A DNA stretch of 64,000 nucleotides from Aureliella sp046290675 (GCA_046290675.1 JBKAHA010000003.1:434001-498000), one strand, 5' to 3'. Counted from the first letter of the stretch, positions 36,479 through 46,144 are shown. Notes: generated by a model not told the origin, from the sequence alone. Program-made: numbers and translations.

Positions 36479-36993
36479 CGCCAGTCTTCCCGATCAGCAA
36501 CTTCGACACCGGTCTGGTCGTCAAGCCAGATGTAGTAGAGGCACTGCACACTTTCTGTCGCTCGATCGATATCTTCGATCAGCTTTGCTCGCGCGATTCG
36601 GTCATCCGCAAGCAACTCAGCTCGGTTGCCAATGGTGGTTTCAAAACCGTCGATGGAAGCGGCGCGAAATGCAGATCGATATTCGGTTTCAACGTGGGCT
36701 GGTAAGACTTGATCGCAGCTGCCGAGCACGGAACCGGCCACTGAGTGAACTTTGCGAAAGATTTCATCGTGACGGCTATGAATGCTGCGTCCCAAGCTGA
36801 TTTCGCCAAACAGCAGGTATAGTACAACGCCGAGGTAGGGCGCAATAAACAAGACCATCAACCATGCCATCCGCGCTGAAGGCAATAGGTTTTCTCGAAG
36901 CAAAATCCGAACCGAAAATCCAAGCACCAGGGCCGCGTGCAGAATGGTAAGGGCTTGTAGTGTCCAGACAATGAGTTGATGTATGTGTTCCAT
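36406..36993 (-). pseudogene. Truncated cardiolipin synthase-like fragment
   Basis: Starting at ATG 36993 (open to 37038), the frame codes for the N-terminal PLDc_N membrane part (LIVWTLQALTILHAALVLGFSVRI, MAWLMVLFIAPYLGVVLYLLFG) and the first strands of the phospholipase D-like domain (RAELLADD ... CLYYIWLDDQTGVEVAD). Full cardiolipin synthases have two HKD motifs and about 480 residues; this stops before the first. The insertion element at 36346-36478 ends it and adds about 22 foreign residues. With the element removed, the frame still ends after about ten more codons, so the rest was lost before or apart from the insertion. No enzyme activity expected. Confidence 0.78.
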
Positions 36994-37073
36994 GCGAGGA
37001 TTATAGCTACCGCAACTCTTTACGAGCTGGGCATCCATGGAACCAATCTACAAAGTCGCTGCTGGAGAAATTG

Positions 37074-38402
37074 ATGAAAAATTGGACTCCGCTTCATGTC
37101 GGTCTATATAGGTGCTGGATCGTTACGTTCGCTACCCTGAGTACCGCTCACGCACAGACCTCACAGCAACTGACTGCTGAGGCATCTGACCCTGTCCGGT
37201 TAGGGTGGATGCTCGGGACTCCGCCTCCTGAGGATAGGCGTGTGATGCAGCCAGAATCCAATTTCTTTAGCTTTCCTAAGCTGCGTTGGACGGTATGTCA
37301 CATTCGAGAGTTGATGCCCACGAAGCAGGTAAGCCGAGGGCTGAACGACGCACAAAAGCTGGAATACACGCTCGATCACGAAATCGATGAAGTTACGTTT
37401 GTTCCGATCGGTAGCGACACCACAATGACCTGGTCCCAGTCGCTGGCTGCCAACTACACCGATGGAGTGCTGATCCTGCACAAGGGGCATGTCGTTTATG
37501 AACGGTATTTCGGTGCGCTATCTGAAACCGGCAAGCATGCTGCGATGTCGATGACCAAGTCGGTTACCGGACTTCTTGCAGAGATCCTCGTGGTGGAGGG
37601 AAAGCTGGATGATGCGTCTTTGGTCTCGACGATCATACCCGAGCTCAAAACTAGTGCTTTCGGAAACGCGACCGTACGTCAGGTTATGGATATGACCACA
37701 GCGCTCGACTTTAGCGAGGACTACTCGGATCCAAACGCTGATATCTGGGGCTATTCCAAGGCAGCAAGTCCGCTCCCGAAGCCGGCGAGTTATGTTGGGC
37801 CCAACGGATATTTCGAGTACCTGAACACCGTGAAGCAGAATGGTAAACACGGGGCCGAATTTGGTTACAAGACGGTCAACTCTGATGCTCTGGGGTGGAT
37901 CGTTTCGCGAGTTGCTGAGGAAGACATCACGCATCTTTTCTCGGAGAGAATCTGGTCAAAAATTGGAGCAGAACAAGACGCTTATATGACGGTTGACGCG
38001 CTGGGAACTCCGTTTGCCGGCGGGGGCTTATCGGCCGGGCTACGTGACTTGGGGCGATTGGGTTTGCTTATGCTCAACCAAGGAGAATTAAACGGGCAAC
38101 GGCTATTTCCGAAAGAGGTGGTCGCCAATATCCAGGGCGGTGGAAACAAAGCTGCGTTTGAGAAGGCTGGTTACGCGACTTTGGGTGGCGGAAGCTACCG
38201 TAGCATGTGGTGGGTGTTGCACAATTCGCATGGGGCTTACGCAGCACGCGGCGTACACGGGCAGACAATCTACGTTGACCCGAAAGCGGAGATGGTCATC
38301 GTTCGATTGGCTTCGCACCCCCAGGCTAAAAATGCCTATATCGACCCAACTTCTTTGCCTGCTTACCAGGCGATTGCAGAGTATTTACTTTCCAAACGAT
38401 AG
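37074..38402 (+). CDS. Serine hydrolase, beta-lactamase/NylB-like family
   Basis: A 442-residue exported protein (signal about 1-28, ending near TAHAQ). The SxxK motif is SMTK, the Tyr motif is YKTVNSD, as in 6-aminohexanoate-dimer hydrolase relatives, and the third motif is GVHGQTIYV, replacing KTG. Enzymes of this family cleave amide or ester bonds with a Ser nucleophile activated by Lys. The natural substrate is unknown; resistance to antibiotics is not implied. Start is ATG 37074, with GGAG seven bases upstream. It is on its own, next to the element-disrupted gene. Confidence 0.88.
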   Translation: MKNWTPLHVGLYRCWIVTFATLSTAHAQTSQQLTAEASDPVRLGWMLGTPPPEDRRVMQPESNFFSFPKLRWTVCHIRELMPTKQVSRGLNDAQKLEYTLDHEIDEVTFVPIGSDTTMTWSQSLAANYTDGVLILHKGHVVYERYFGALSETGKHAAMSMTKSVTGLLAEILVVEGKLDDASLVSTIIPELKTSAFGNATVRQVMDMTTALDFSEDYSDPNADIWGYSKAASPLPKPASYVGPNGYFEYLNTVKQNGKHGAEFGYKTVNSDALGWIVSRVAEEDITHLFSERIWSKIGAEQDAYMTVDALGTPFAGGGLSAGLRDLGRLGLLMLNQGELNGQRLFPKEVVANIQGGGNKAAFEKAGYATLGGGSYRSMWWVLHNSHGAYAARGVHGQTIYVDPKAEMVIVRLASHPQAKNAYIDPTSLPAYQAIAEYLLSKR

Positions 38403-38453
38403 CGAACTTTCAATACCGGCCCGAGGTTCCATTCGTCCGCTTCGTTTTGGAGA

Positions 38454-39986
38454 TCAGTAGTCAACCACGACATTCACGAACCACCCCGGCCAAGCTGGTG
38501 TGTCGACTGCATCGACCGCATCAATCCCGGCTCCGGGAATGGCCACGCTGACCCCACTGGTTACGTATGTGTTCGGGTTCTGGATCCGCGACCATTCAAG
38601 GAATATGTCGTCGGAAAGATGTGGATCGGTAACGCCCGCTATCACCGTCGAGATTCCGTCAGCAAAGTCGACTCTTGCTGCTTGGCCGAATTGAATTGGG
38701 CTTCGTAACTCGTTGGCTCGAACATGGTGATATCGCAGGGTGAAGGAATTGCGAGGATTGGGAGTGAACCGCAAAGCTAGTTGATGTGCGGCGACGTTTG
38801 AATTGATAAACATCATCGAAGATTTAGAGCCCGTGGACCAACTCGAAGGGCTGCCTTCGTAGTACAACGGATCAAAGCGTTCGAGCCTGGACGTGTTCGG
38901 ATCGTCACCGGAAAAAGACTGGTAAGAATAGGTAAGTGTCGGTTTCCAAGAATGCTGCGCGAAACTGTAACCAATCTGGACACGCCAGCCAAATGCTTCC
39001 AAATCGATTCTGTCGTTACGTTGGTACGCGATTTCTGCTGTGGTGAAAGCGTTGGGAGCCGCTTCTGGAGCGTATCTCGAATAGATGTCGAGCGTATTTA
39101 AAGCCTCTCTGGCGCCAGTAAGAATTGATGGTGCCCCAATGCCCCCCAGAGCAGCCTGTGGATAAGGGGCATTCGAGGTGGGGATGTAGATAAAGGTGCC
39201 CCCGAGGTAATTGCCTGTTGGGAAATCGAGCCGTAGGTCCACTCCGGACAATGTGGTTTGGGTGTTGTTGGATGCAAGTTCATTGGCGTCAAGGTAGAAG
39301 ATTGTGCTACTGACACCTTGCTTTTCCATTCGTGCAACCCCCGCGAACTCCCACGCCTTTCTTGGTCCAAGCTTTAGTGCACCGCGTTCGAATCCGCTCA
39401 CACCCCCGTTGGCAATGAGCATGCCCGAGCCAAGCTTCAGTTGCCTTGGGCCGGCAGAAACGTCAAATCCGGCGTCCAAGCTTTTGACCCCGATGTAACC
39501 CTCTTCCCATGTCCCGCGGCCGGTGTTGCCGTTGTCGAACGCGTCCTTTTCCAGGGTCCCTGACAGGACCGACGACATTTTTCCATAACCAATGACACCC
39601 GAGGTTAGTCTGTGCTCAAAACTCAAGCCTGGGAGCAGGTAGGCTTCGAGCCACTCTGGATCAGAGTCGAAGTCGTTTCCAGCCGAACTTAAGTTGGCGA
39701 AATTCCAGAATACGTTGTACTCTTGGACAAGATTTAGGCCCGCCTGGAGGTGCCCTACGATTTGAAAGTTCTTGTTTTCGAAAAATAGTAGCGGGCGTCT
39801 CTCTGGAGCCGGCAAGAGGTTGGGTGTGCTCGGCAGCTCGTCACAAGAAAGAACTGGGCAAAGAGGCTCTTCCAATCTCGCCACCAAATCTTGCTCTTTC
39901 CCTTCCGTTAAATCGATCTCCCCGATCAGCACGATTGCTAGCAAAGTGGTCAGTAATGTGATCGGGGCTGGGAATCGGCTGTGCAT
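38454..39986 (-). CDS. Outer-membrane beta-barrel, alginate-export-like
   Basis: About 510 residues from the ATG at 39986; the frame stays open to 40061 but with no better ribosome site. An export helix (ITLLTTLLAIVLIG) is followed by a long beta-rich region of alternating residues ending in FVNVVVDY, a typical barrel end with aromatic last residue. The sequence QIVGHLQAGLNLVQEYN and the whole length recall the Alginate_exp/porin families of Gram-negative outer membranes. Substrate unknown. It converges with the serine hydrolase gene. Confidence 0.72.
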   Translation of the reverse strand: MHSRFPAPITLLTTLLAIVLIGEIDLTEGKEQDLVARLEEPLCPVLSCDELPSTPNLLPAPERRPLLFFENKNFQIVGHLQAGLNLVQEYNVFWNFANLSSAGNDFDSDPEWLEAYLLPGLSFEHRLTSGVIGYGKMSSVLSGTLEKDAFDNGNTGRGTWEEGYIGVKSLDAGFDVSAGPRQLKLGSGMLIANGGVSGFERGALKLGPRKAWEFAGVARMEKQGVSSTIFYLDANELASNNTQTTLSGVDLRLDFPTGNYLGGTFIYIPTSNAPYPQAALGGIGAPSILTGAREALNTLDIYSRYAPEAAPNAFTTAEIAYQRNDRIDLEAFGWRVQIGYSFAQHSWKPTLTYSYQSFSGDDPNTSRLERFDPLYYEGSPSSWSTGSKSSMMFINSNVAAHQLALRFTPNPRNSFTLRYHHVRANELRSPIQFGQAARVDFADGISTVIAGVTDPHLSDDIFLEWSRIQNPNTYVTSGVSVAIPGAGIDAVDAVDTPAWPGWFVNVVVDY

Positions 39987-40177
39987 CTTCGCGCCACTAA
40001 TTGCATTTGTTGGGATTTGACGTTCCTCTTGTGCCAACATCGTCAGTAATGAGGATTGCAAACAGCGATGCAGCTGGAGTCAGAAAACTCATCGCAAGCT
40101 ATGCCTGCGATCGCTAGCATTCGTAAGGTACGATATTGAGCGTGCTCCAATCGATTGGCGGCCCTTTGCAATGCGAG

Positions 40178-40534
40178 CTAAGGATAGCGAATGTCAAATT
40201 GTGGTGTCCCCGTAAGTGGCCAGAGAATGGCCAAGTGATGCATGAGGTCCGAGAAGAACAGTGCGTAACCCATGATGAGCAGTAAGTGACGATAGCCGTT
40301 CGCGGCTGGCAGAAATGCAAAGGCTGAGGCGATCAAGAGGACGCCGATGTACCCATGGTGGATTCGATAGCCGAAAGTAAATGCCGCCATCCAGCCGGTA
40401 TCGCGCGTTGTTTGTAGCCCCAAACCGAAACGTATGAAACAAGTCGCAACCTCGATCGCGACCGCTAACCCCAGACCGACAGCCAGACTGTTTAAATTTC
40501 CCAGGCGGTCCAGTGGGTCGGGAGAGTTCTGCAT
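40178..40534 (-). CDS. Small His-rich membrane protein
   Basis: About 118 residues from the ATG at 40534; the longer frame to 40720 overlaps the neighbouring gene. Three or four hydrophobic helices carry paired His (YRIHHGYIG, DLMHHLAILWPL) that could bind metal or haem. No family recognised. It lies 106 bases downstream of the zinc-ribbon membrane gene and is probably its operon partner. Confidence 0.62.
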   Translation of the reverse strand: MQNSPDPLDRLGNLNSLAVGLGLAVAIEVATCFIRFGLGLQTTRDTGWMAAFTFGYRIHHGYIGVLLIASAFAFLPAANGYRHLLLIMGYALFFSDLMHHLAILWPLTGTPQFDIRYP

Positions 40535-40640
40535 CGATTGCGGCTCGAGACCTTGGTGGTTACACCTCGGTGCCCACGAGGCGTTTGTAGTGTGGTTGTT
40601 AACTCTACGGCTCGCGATCTGCGTTGCCAAATGAGGTCGA

Positions 40641-41222
40641 CTAAACCGGCCAATTGCACTGCTGACATCGACCATCGTCGTCGGGCACAACATCCATTTC
40701 GCAATAGTCGCAGTAGGCAAACGCAGGTCCGGAGGGCTGATCGCTTGGAGTCAGTCCTTGTTCTCTCGAATCCGAAGTCAACAATTCGCGCTGGGCATTT
40801 AGGAAAGCGTCTACGTCATTGGAAGATATTAAGAGAACCACCGCGAAGGCATAGCAAGTTGCAAACAACCCTAGAGGCCACGCGAGTTGTGTGAGGGCAG
40901 CCAAATATAGCCGCAGCGCAGCAATTGTCATCAACACCGTGAATGCATGCTTCGTCCTTGGGTTTCCGTGGAATAATCCGTAGCTAGTGAGCATCACAAC
41001 GCAGAGAGAAATCAAGGGGAACGGATTGATGCTACCGACATAGGCATGAATCCCCAGTCGCAAGACCGCAACACCGAAGCACAACCCTATGGATGCCAAT
41101 ACGATGTTGCGCCCCCTTTGGATTGACCGTTCCTGGAGGTAGGTTTCCGCATCCGTCGTTTTTCCATCTAAAGTCAAAATAGCCTCACGATCGGCGACCT
41201 GATCTAGAGTCGGTTCGTTCAC
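40641..41222 (-). CDS. Membrane protein with C-terminal zinc ribbon
   Basis: A 193-residue protein with about four helices in the middle (IVLASIGLCFGVAVLRLGI, PFPLISLCVVMLTSYGLF, LMTIAALRLYLAAL, LGLFATCYAFAVVLLI). The C-terminus has CDYCEMDVVPDDDGRCQQC, a four-Cys zinc ribbon. The N-terminus is acidic and soluble. The role is unknown. Upstream of the small His-rich membrane gene on the same strand. Confidence 0.68.
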   Translation of the reverse strand: MNEPTLDQVADREAILTLDGKTTDAETYLQERSIQRGRNIVLASIGLCFGVAVLRLGIHAYVGSINPFPLISLCVVMLTSYGLFHGNPRTKHAFTVLMTIAALRLYLAALTQLAWPLGLFATCYAFAVVLLISSNDVDAFLNAQRELLTSDSREQGLTPSDQPSGPAFAYCDYCEMDVVPDDDGRCQQCNWPV

Positions 41223-41413
41223 TGGTTGGTCGAAGTGCGATTGTAAGTTAGTACCACGAATCGGGAATTGGCGTCTCGAGCATCTCGGACTCCCAGGTGC
41301 TACGCAGAGGAATTGCCAATCTGATCTTCCAGTTCCTGAGGATTATTAAACGCAATGGCCGGTGATTTGAGTTGCTTTTGCATTGGTTTGCGATGCGGCA
41401 GGAGGCACCCAGG

Positions 41414-41558
41414 CAGGGGCAATCAAAGTTTAAAAATGGGAAGACTTCCTCCCCGTCGCTCAGGCTCCGACCCTCCGCAAATTCCTCGCGAAACTCGGAA
41501 ACAGAGGGTTAGGTATTGAATTGCTACTCAACCCAAGTTCAAACTTTGATTGCCCCTG
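41414..41558. mobile_element. 145-bp MITE-like element, copy 2, with perfect 10-bp target duplication
   Basis: The ends are inverted repeats of at least 18 bases (CAGGGGCAATCAAAGTTT), differing from copy 1 by one base. It is flanked by GGCACCCAGG on both sides (41404-41413 and 41559-41568), an exact ten-base target duplication. The interior (GC-rich, with CTCCCCGTCGCTC) does not resemble a gene. It lies in an intergenic region and disturbs no coding sequence. Confidence 0.92.
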
Positions 41559-41823
41559 GGCACCCAGGTATCTAAGTTGCGTTGGCGGCTAATTGGCAGG
41601 TACAATAAGGGAGTTGCCAACAGAGTGGAGGGGCCTTCGCACCTAGAGCGAATGGCTCTACCTGGCTCTGATTTGTGAAGTCCCATCAGCTTGGTCAGCG
41701 ACTAAGTATCCCCACTGTCCCGCCTTTATCCCACCCCTGGGTTCCCGCTATTAACTGCCTAGGCTTCCACATTGTACGTTTGTGCAATGCGTTGTGTCTG
41801 AGCGTGATTCGAGAGGATTTGAT

Positions 41824-43143
41824 ATGCTCGATCGACGAGGATTGTTTCAAGGTATGGCAGCCGGAGTTGGAGCGGCATGCACCGGCTCGTTCTTCGGCAA
41901 TAGCCTCTTCGCTGCGCCCGCGTCAAACACGAATCTAAAGCGTGTCATCTTCTTTATGCAGAATCAGGGCTTCGATCCGAAGACCTGTATCCCAGAGGGG
42001 ATGAAACGAAGCGGTTCTTTAGCAAAGGTTCGGTTGCCGGAGCCGATCGAGGCACTGGAACCCTACAAAGACAAGTTGCATATCATCAATGGTCTGCACG
42101 GGATTCACACGAGTCCGTCGCATAGCGCTTTCTTTGGTGCCCTTGGCGGCTACCGTGGCGGCGATGGAGTGCCCCCAAGGGCATCGACGATCGACTACGA
42201 GTTGAGCAAGACACTTCCAGAGACTTTGCTTCCGCATCTATGCATTGGCATGGACTCGATAGAGAACATGAAGACGAAGCCGACGCTAGCGACTCTCTCT
42301 GCGAGCGGACCCGGGCAGTCGATCTTTATGCACTCCAATCCCAATCATCTGTACCAGATGTTGTACGGAGGCATTGCGACCGGAACCATTCGCCAGCAGC
42401 ACGAAGCTCGCTCCGAAGTGCTGCGACAAATTGAAGATCTTGCAGCAACCAAAGGCGATGCCTTACCAGCCGGTGATCAGCAACGTTATGGACAATACGT
42501 ACAAGGATTTAGAGATGCGAACAGTTTGCGAGATCGACTCGATTCCGTGGCTCCCCATTTGCGTCAATTTGCGCCGGAAGTGGATCGTCGGTATTCCGAT
42601 CCCGAATTCGAAACCGACTGGCACGATGTTCTCTTAGACTTGGGCATCTCCGCTCTGACATCTGGGATCACGAATACACTTACGATCGGATCTGGCCGGG
42701 GTGAAATTTTTGGAGCGTGGAAGGGACTTGGAGTCGAAGAACAAGGGCACAACCTGGGGCATATGGAGCAGCCGGGGAATCCGATTTGGGTCAAGATTCG
42801 TCAGTACAATAGCCGCATGCTGGTCCGCATCATGGAGGCACTGGAAAGCGTGCCGGAAGGCAGTGGAACGATGATGGATCACTCTATAATTGTGTACACG
42901 AGCAATAACGCTGACAAGCAGCATACCAACGGCAATAACTGGCCCGTGATGCTGTTGGGCAACTTCGATGGTGCTTTCAAGTCCGGCTGCTTTACTCAGC
43001 TGACCGGCAAGCGTCCGATCAATGCTCTTTATTCCACGCTGTTGGAAGTTGCCGGCGAAAGCTGTGATCGATTCAACATGGATGAAAAGCTCGCGATGAA
43101 ATTTGATTCTGGCGTCGGTCCTCTCGGAGAGATCTTGGCGTAA
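41824..43143 (+). CDS. DUF1552 secreted protein
   Basis: A 439-residue protein from the ATG at 41824, preceded by GAGAGGA. The N-terminus LDRRGLFQGMAAGVGAA has the twin Arg and hydrophobic run of a Tat signal, ending near LFAAPAS. The body matches the planctomycete DUF1552 family: KRVIFFMQNQGFDP, HSAFFGALGGY and the C-terminal MMDHSIIVYTSNNAD. The fold resembles sulfatase-like alkaline-phosphatase enzymes, but no activity has been proven. DUF1552 is usually next to DUF1588/DUF1592 haem proteins, as here. The last codons overlap the tandem repeat. Confidence 0.9.
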   Translation: MLDRRGLFQGMAAGVGAACTGSFFGNSLFAAPASNTNLKRVIFFMQNQGFDPKTCIPEGMKRSGSLAKVRLPEPIEALEPYKDKLHIINGLHGIHTSPSHSAFFGALGGYRGGDGVPPRASTIDYELSKTLPETLLPHLCIGMDSIENMKTKPTLATLSASGPGQSIFMHSNPNHLYQMLYGGIATGTIRQQHEARSEVLRQIEDLAATKGDALPAGDQQRYGQYVQGFRDANSLRDRLDSVAPHLRQFAPEVDRRYSDPEFETDWHDVLLDLGISALTSGITNTLTIGSGRGEIFGAWKGLGVEEQGHNLGHMEQPGNPIWVKIRQYNSRMLVRIMEALESVPEGSGTMMDHSIIVYTSNNADKQHTNGNNWPVMLLGNFDGAFKSGCFTQLTGKRPINALYSTLLEVAGESCDRFNMDEKLAMKFDSGVGPLGEILA

Positions 43144-43204
43144 AACGCCCGGAGCGATCTGGCGTAAAACGCCTAGGGAGATCTTGGCGTAAAACGCCTG
43201 GAGC
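43131..43204. repeat. Three tandem copies of the DUF1552 gene's 3' end
   Basis: Units of 24-25 bases (GATCTTGGCGTAAAACGCC...) at 43131-43155, 43156-43179 and 43180-43204. The first contains the last codons and stop of the DUF1552 gene. Each unit also has a small hairpin (GGCGT-AAA-ACGCC). Copy 2 lacks one T. They look like recent duplications after the stop codon, possibly altering the mRNA end. Confidence 0.85.
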
Positions 43205-43426
43205 CGGATTAGTTTGAGGTCGTCTATGTAGTGCGTCTGGGTAGTGCTTGGGCAGCTACTCGAATGAGTTCGACTAATCATTTGATGAAAGTCCGTTCCA
43301 GACTCTGTTCAGCCATTCGCGTTGACTTCCTGCAGCTGTAAGTGAAGTCGCTGAACGCGGACAATGCAATGGTTTGCCGTTGGTACCGAGGAGCGGTGAG
43401 TTCTGTTTATCAAGTAAGGGCAAGCG

Positions 43427-46144
43427 ATGGTTGGTGCGGATTCCTGGACAAACAGACTTCCCCAAGTCAATTCGCATCTACTAGCGAGAAGGCGATGGGG
43501 TTTGGGACGGCCAGACGCAGATCTAGGGCCTCTCTGGCTGCTGTCTGTCGCAAGGCTGCTGTTTGTACCAAGGCTGCTTTCTGTTGCCGGGATCATTTGG
43601 ATGAGCGCTGAGGCAGCGACAGCCGAGGAGTACACTCCCGGCGAGCCGAGCACTAAAACCTTTTCTGGTTTTGTGACGACTTTTCTGACTGAGCATTGCG
43701 TTGATTGCCATGGAGGTTCTGATCCAGAAGCCGGGTTTGCCATCGATACACTCGGCCCTGTCGAGGAGGGGAATGTAGCAGCGTGGCGGAGCATCTGGGC
43801 ACAGGTCGCACTCAAAGAAATGCCACCGACCGATATCGAGCAGCCTGAGGTTGTTCATCGTCTGCAACTGACCGATTGGATTGTCGACGAGTTGACTGAA
43901 GTCTTGCATGACAAAGGGGGCTTTCGGGACCACCTTGACCCGCAGAAAGGCAACTTTGTTGATCACGATTTGCTCTTTGGATCTCTACCCGAGGAGATTC
44001 ACTTGAAGCCGACTGCTTCGCCCGCCCGCCTTTGGCGTGTCACTCCGGACGAGCATGTGACTCGCCTAAACGAGCTAATTAACTCGGAGCCAGAATTCGA
44101 TCCGAAAAAGCCGGGGTTGCGCACGCACGGTGACGCAGTGCCGACGAATCATGGAGGCGAGCTAAAGCTTTACTTCGGTACGGATCGCATCATTCGTTGG
44201 CAGGGTGGAACCGTTGCTTACGCAACTAGCGTCAAGAGTGTTCCCGCGATTCTTTCTACCGCAAGAATCCACGGACTGGAGAACTACCCCGACTTCTACA
44301 CGGTGAACAGCGCTGAGGCGACACAAATTCTGAACGTCGCTGACGACATCCTTCGGTACATGGCCTACGGACCACTCAGCATTGCGAATCCTGAGCAGAT
44401 TACGGACGATCCCAAGACCTATGAAATTGAAGGCGATTTGCGAGGGCTACCAACGGCGTTGGTTTACAGCACCAAAATTGTCAGGCCCATGACCCCAGTT
44501 CATGATCTAATCGCGGGAGAAAGCGTCGATGATGAACGGCTCAAGGCGGCTGTCGAGTACTTGTTTAATGCTTTGACCTTTCGGCCGCCAACAGAGGATG
44601 AAAAGAGCCGATATGTGACGATTGTCCAGAATGCGATTGCCAAACTTGGGAAAGAGGATGGATGTGTTCTCGGATTGTCTTCGATATTTCTTGACCGAGA
44701 TGCACTTTTTCGGTCAGAGCTGGCTTCTGGAGCCACTCCGGATGCGGACGGTCGCGTGATGCTCCAAGATTGGGAGCTGGGCCTGGCCGTGAATCACGCG
44801 ATGCGGTACCTGCCACCGGACGAAAAACTGCGAAAAGCAATCGAGTCGGGACAATTGCGAACTCGGAGCGACGTTCGTCGCGAAGTCGAACGCATGCTTT
44901 CCGATGATGCAATTCGCAAGCCGCGGGTACTGCGTTTCTTCCGGGATTTCTTTGACTATGACCTTGGTGGCTACATTTGCAAAGACTCGAAAGCACTCGC
45001 AGCGACGGGAGTAAGCAATCGCGGAACGTCGCATTACCGTGCCATGTTTGATGCGACGGCGAGCACGGATCGGCTGATTGAGTTGATCCTTGAAGAGGAC
45101 AAAGACGTATTGAAGCAATTGTTGACAACAACGCGAGTTGTTGCGACCAAGGCAGACCGTGCTTATTTTGGCACGCAACGCACAAAGGCGCAGCGGCAAG
45201 CGGCCATCAAAGAGGCCAAGGCCGTTGCAGAGGAAGAGACAAAGGATTTACGTGCTGCGTTAGAAACCGCAGAAATGGAGCTGGCGGAACTAGAAGATGA
45301 CTTGGAAGAGCATCCAGCCGAACGCAAAACGAAAAAGTCTGAGTTAGCGGCGAAGAAAAAGGCAGTGACGGCTGCAAAACGCAAACTGGACGCGGCCAAG
45401 AAGCGGAGTTCTCGCGCGAACCACAATATCCTTGAAGCCGATCTATCCGGTCCGAAACTTTTCGCTCGAGTGAGTCGGCGAAGCTTTGGCAATGGCTCGA
45501 TGAAACCGGAACGCTTCCTCGCCAAGGTGCCAGAAGGTCAGCGATTGGGAATTTTGACCCATCCAAGTTGGCTGGTCTCTCACTCAGACGCGATGGACAA
45601 CCATGCAATCTTGAGAGGGCGTTGGATACGTGAACGTTTACTTGGCGGCGGGATTCCCGATGTTCCCATTACCGTGGATGCGATGCTGCCGGATGAACCT
45701 AAAAGTACGCTTCGCGAGCGGATGCGGGTTACCAGGGAAGACTATTGTTGGACTTGCCACAAGAAAATGGATCCACTTGGTCTGGCTTTTGAAATGTACA
45801 ACCACGCCGGCGTATATCGAACGGAGGAACTGGAAAAGCCTATTGATACTTCCGGCGAGATTATTGAATCGGGCGATGTGGCACTGGATGGAAAAGTTGG
45901 CGACGCTCTCGAGATGATTCGAAAACTAGCCGACAGCGAAAGAACGGAACAAGTTTTCGTTCGACATGCGTTCCGTTTCTGGATGGGACGCAACGAAACG
46001 CTCCACGATGCGCCGGTTCTGCAAGCGGCACATCGAGCTTATCGGGACAGTGGCGGCAGTATGAAAGCTCTGATTACATCGCTGCTCACATCGGACGCGT
46101 TTCTGTACCGCACAGTTGAAGCCGCCACAAAAACCGAAGAATAG
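43427..46144 (+). CDS. DUF1588/DUF1592-type haem protein
   Basis: A 905-residue exported protein. An Arg/Leu-rich N-terminus with hydrophobic stretch (LFVPRLLSVAGIIW) precedes the first haem motif (CVDCHGGSDPEAG). The middle belongs to the DUF1592/DUF1588 block (EDEKSRYV, AGVYRTEE). The second haem motif is CWTCHKKMDPLGLAFE. At about residues 585-670 a strongly charged coiled coil of Ala/Lys/Glu heptads interrupts it. Start ATG 43427 with AAGGG upstream. With DUF1552 upstream it makes the usual planctomycete pair; likely a periplasmic redox or sugar-linked role, but unproven. Confidence 0.87.
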   Translation: MVGADSWTNRLPQVNSHLLARRRWGLGRPDADLGPLWLLSVARLLFVPRLLSVAGIIWMSAEAATAEEYTPGEPSTKTFSGFVTTFLTEHCVDCHGGSDPEAGFAIDTLGPVEEGNVAAWRSIWAQVALKEMPPTDIEQPEVVHRLQLTDWIVDELTEVLHDKGGFRDHLDPQKGNFVDHDLLFGSLPEEIHLKPTASPARLWRVTPDEHVTRLNELINSEPEFDPKKPGLRTHGDAVPTNHGGELKLYFGTDRIIRWQGGTVAYATSVKSVPAILSTARIHGLENYPDFYTVNSAEATQILNVADDILRYMAYGPLSIANPEQITDDPKTYEIEGDLRGLPTALVYSTKIVRPMTPVHDLIAGESVDDERLKAAVEYLFNALTFRPPTEDEKSRYVTIVQNAIAKLGKEDGCVLGLSSIFLDRDALFRSELASGATPDADGRVMLQDWELGLAVNHAMRYLPPDEKLRKAIESGQLRTRSDVRREVERMLSDDAIRKPRVLRFFRDFFDYDLGGYICKDSKALAATGVSNRGTSHYRAMFDATASTDRLIELILEEDKDVLKQLLTTTRVVATKADRAYFGTQRTKAQRQAAIKEAKAVAEEETKDLRAALETAEMELAELEDDLEEHPAERKTKKSELAAKKKAVTAAKRKLDAAKKRSSRANHNILEADLSGPKLFARVSRRSFGNGSMKPERFLAKVPEGQRLGILTHPSWLVSHSDAMDNHAILRGRWIRERLLGGGIPDVPITVDAMLPDEPKSTLRERMRVTREDYCWTCHKKMDPLGLAFEMYNHAGVYRTEELEKPIDTSGEIIESGDVALDGKVGDALEMIRKLADSERTEQVFVRHAFRFWMGRNETLHDAPVLQAAHRAYRDSGGSMKALITSLLTSDAFLYRTVEAATKTEE

